Positions 63,421 to 64,000 of a DNA stretch of 64,000 bases are shown here, in pieces (the first letter of the stretch is position 1; every line of letters begins with the position of its first letter). A program made the position numbers and the translations under genes. Below the pieces are notes generated by a model. The model did no database searches. It was given only the letters and a program-made list of their open reading frames with translations, and was not told the DNA's origin. The DNA is taken from NCBI GenBank assembly GCA_965247965.1, contig OZ252053.1, positions 3,596,001-3,660,000 on the forward strand. Reading direction: 5' to 3'. This DNA is from UBA7328 sp965247965 (GTDB lineage: Bacteria; Bacteroidota; Bacteroidia; Chitinophagales; Saprospiraceae).

Positions 63421-64000
63421 AATAGGTCGAGTAGACCTGGGGAATTTCACCCCAAGCCTCTCGCAGAACCGTATCCCGATTTTCGGGACAGGCTGTGAAA
63501 GTCTCCCTTCATACGGCTCTTCATTGTCTAATCTGTATTATCCAGACTTCAATCTGTTTTAATTCAATCCTCCTAATTCTTATTAGTTGTTGAACCAATA
63601 ACAGATTCCAACAATGCTAACCCCTTCGATCCACATCCATTACAGATGCTTCATCACTACTACGAGTTAGTCCGTAACCCTCTGCACTTCGATACGCTCG
63701 GCCTCTCCTCTACGGATTGTGCCTTCTCTCTTATCATTACAGTAGGGCAATCTCCTGTTCTATTTACCACCCTTCATTGATGTCTCGCCACCTCTACAAC
63801 GGTAACCCCATAGCCAGTAAGAAGGTCTTCCGCTATGGTCTTCCCGGGAAATACACCAATCCCCGGTTTTGATGTACAACTAAATGTGTTTCGTTGCTTA
63901 ATCAGTGGTTCACTTTCGTTCGACTCTTTCAATGATCACCTGACTCCTTTAGCGAAGCCTTTTCCTTATCGCTCAGTACCCAGGTATTACTACCTTAGCA
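63421..64000 (-). other. Group II intron, 3' portion (domains V/VI and upstream), partial at window edge
   Basis: Read on the minus strand, a domain V-like hairpin is bounded by GAGCCGTAT (63519-63511) and ATACGGTTC (63474-63466), followed by a GGGG/CCCC hairpin resembling domain VI and CTACTCGAC near the 3' end (around 63427-63435). The 480 bases upstream contain structured sequence like domain I segments (for example GAAAGTGAACC) and no reverse-transcriptase frame. The hairpin has about 20 extra bases (63475-63494). The rest lies outside the window; exact 3' boundary not determined. Confidence 0.65.

Overview
The window looks like chromosomal DNA from a member of the Bacteroidota, most likely a Saprospiria-like environmental bacterium. 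The evidence is a type IX secretion (T9SS) C-terminal domain, a gliding-motility (CHU_C) C-terminal domain, CNDG/DNDxDGLxDC calcium-type repeats, TTG starts, A-rich initiation regions in place of Shine-Dalgarno sites, and a TTG/TAnnTTTG-type promoter. This is inferred from gene content; no rRNA or tRNA gene was seen.

Layout. 1-5.2 kb: the end of a GH3/beta-lactamase-type hydrolase, a LolC/E-like permease, two cyclophilin lipoproteins (one with a PKD domain), a polyphosphate-glucokinase-like ROK kinase and a DinB-like protein. 5.4-10.5 kb: a T9SS-tailed amidohydrolase, an M43 metalloprotease in the same frame behind a single TAG, and a secreted vWA protein. 10.5-16.6 kb: radical SAM protein, an S24 repressor whose start is hidden, a toxin-antitoxin pair, a broken glycine-rich gene, hpt and an M28 peptidase. 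16.7-27.4 kb: ECF sigma factor, MscS-like channel, barrel protein, polA, two truncated genes, a Gfo/Idh/MocA oxidoreductase, an aminotransferase and comM. 27.6-30.2 kb: two abutting insertion sequences with clear target-site duplications.

30.3-36.6 kb is a sulfur-assimilation locus: sulfite reductase, SUMT, siroheme synthase and APS/PAPS reductase, then a ferredoxin reductase and a 2Fe-2S ferredoxin that could supply electrons. Its leader holds the main finding: two consecutive cysteine-rich leader peptides (19 and 43 codons; the second has six Cys codons in a row). Each is followed by an intrinsic terminator, and each has a segment around its own stop codon that can pair with the terminator's 5' arm. 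This is the layout of two ribosome-stalling transcription attenuators in series that sense cysteinyl-tRNA ahead of cysteine-biosynthesis genes.

36.7-46.5 kb: OmpA-like protein, metallo-beta-lactamase-fold enzyme, a 360-bp hairpin-rich repeat element, aroA, osmC, phoH, a SAM hydroxide adenosyltransferase, aroB and an APC permease with a stress-protein tail.

46.6-64 kb is heavily hit by mobile DNA. A 5'-nucleotidase gene is broken by an IS1182-like element. An almost identical copy in inverted orientation sits inside an IS66-like element, which itself sits inside a secreted CHU_C-tailed protein gene. Between them lie a decayed toxin-antitoxin pair, two tandem class A penicillin-binding proteins and a glycosyltransferase. 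The right edge carries a truncated secreted-protein gene and the 3' part of an apparently ORF-less group II intron on the minus strand.
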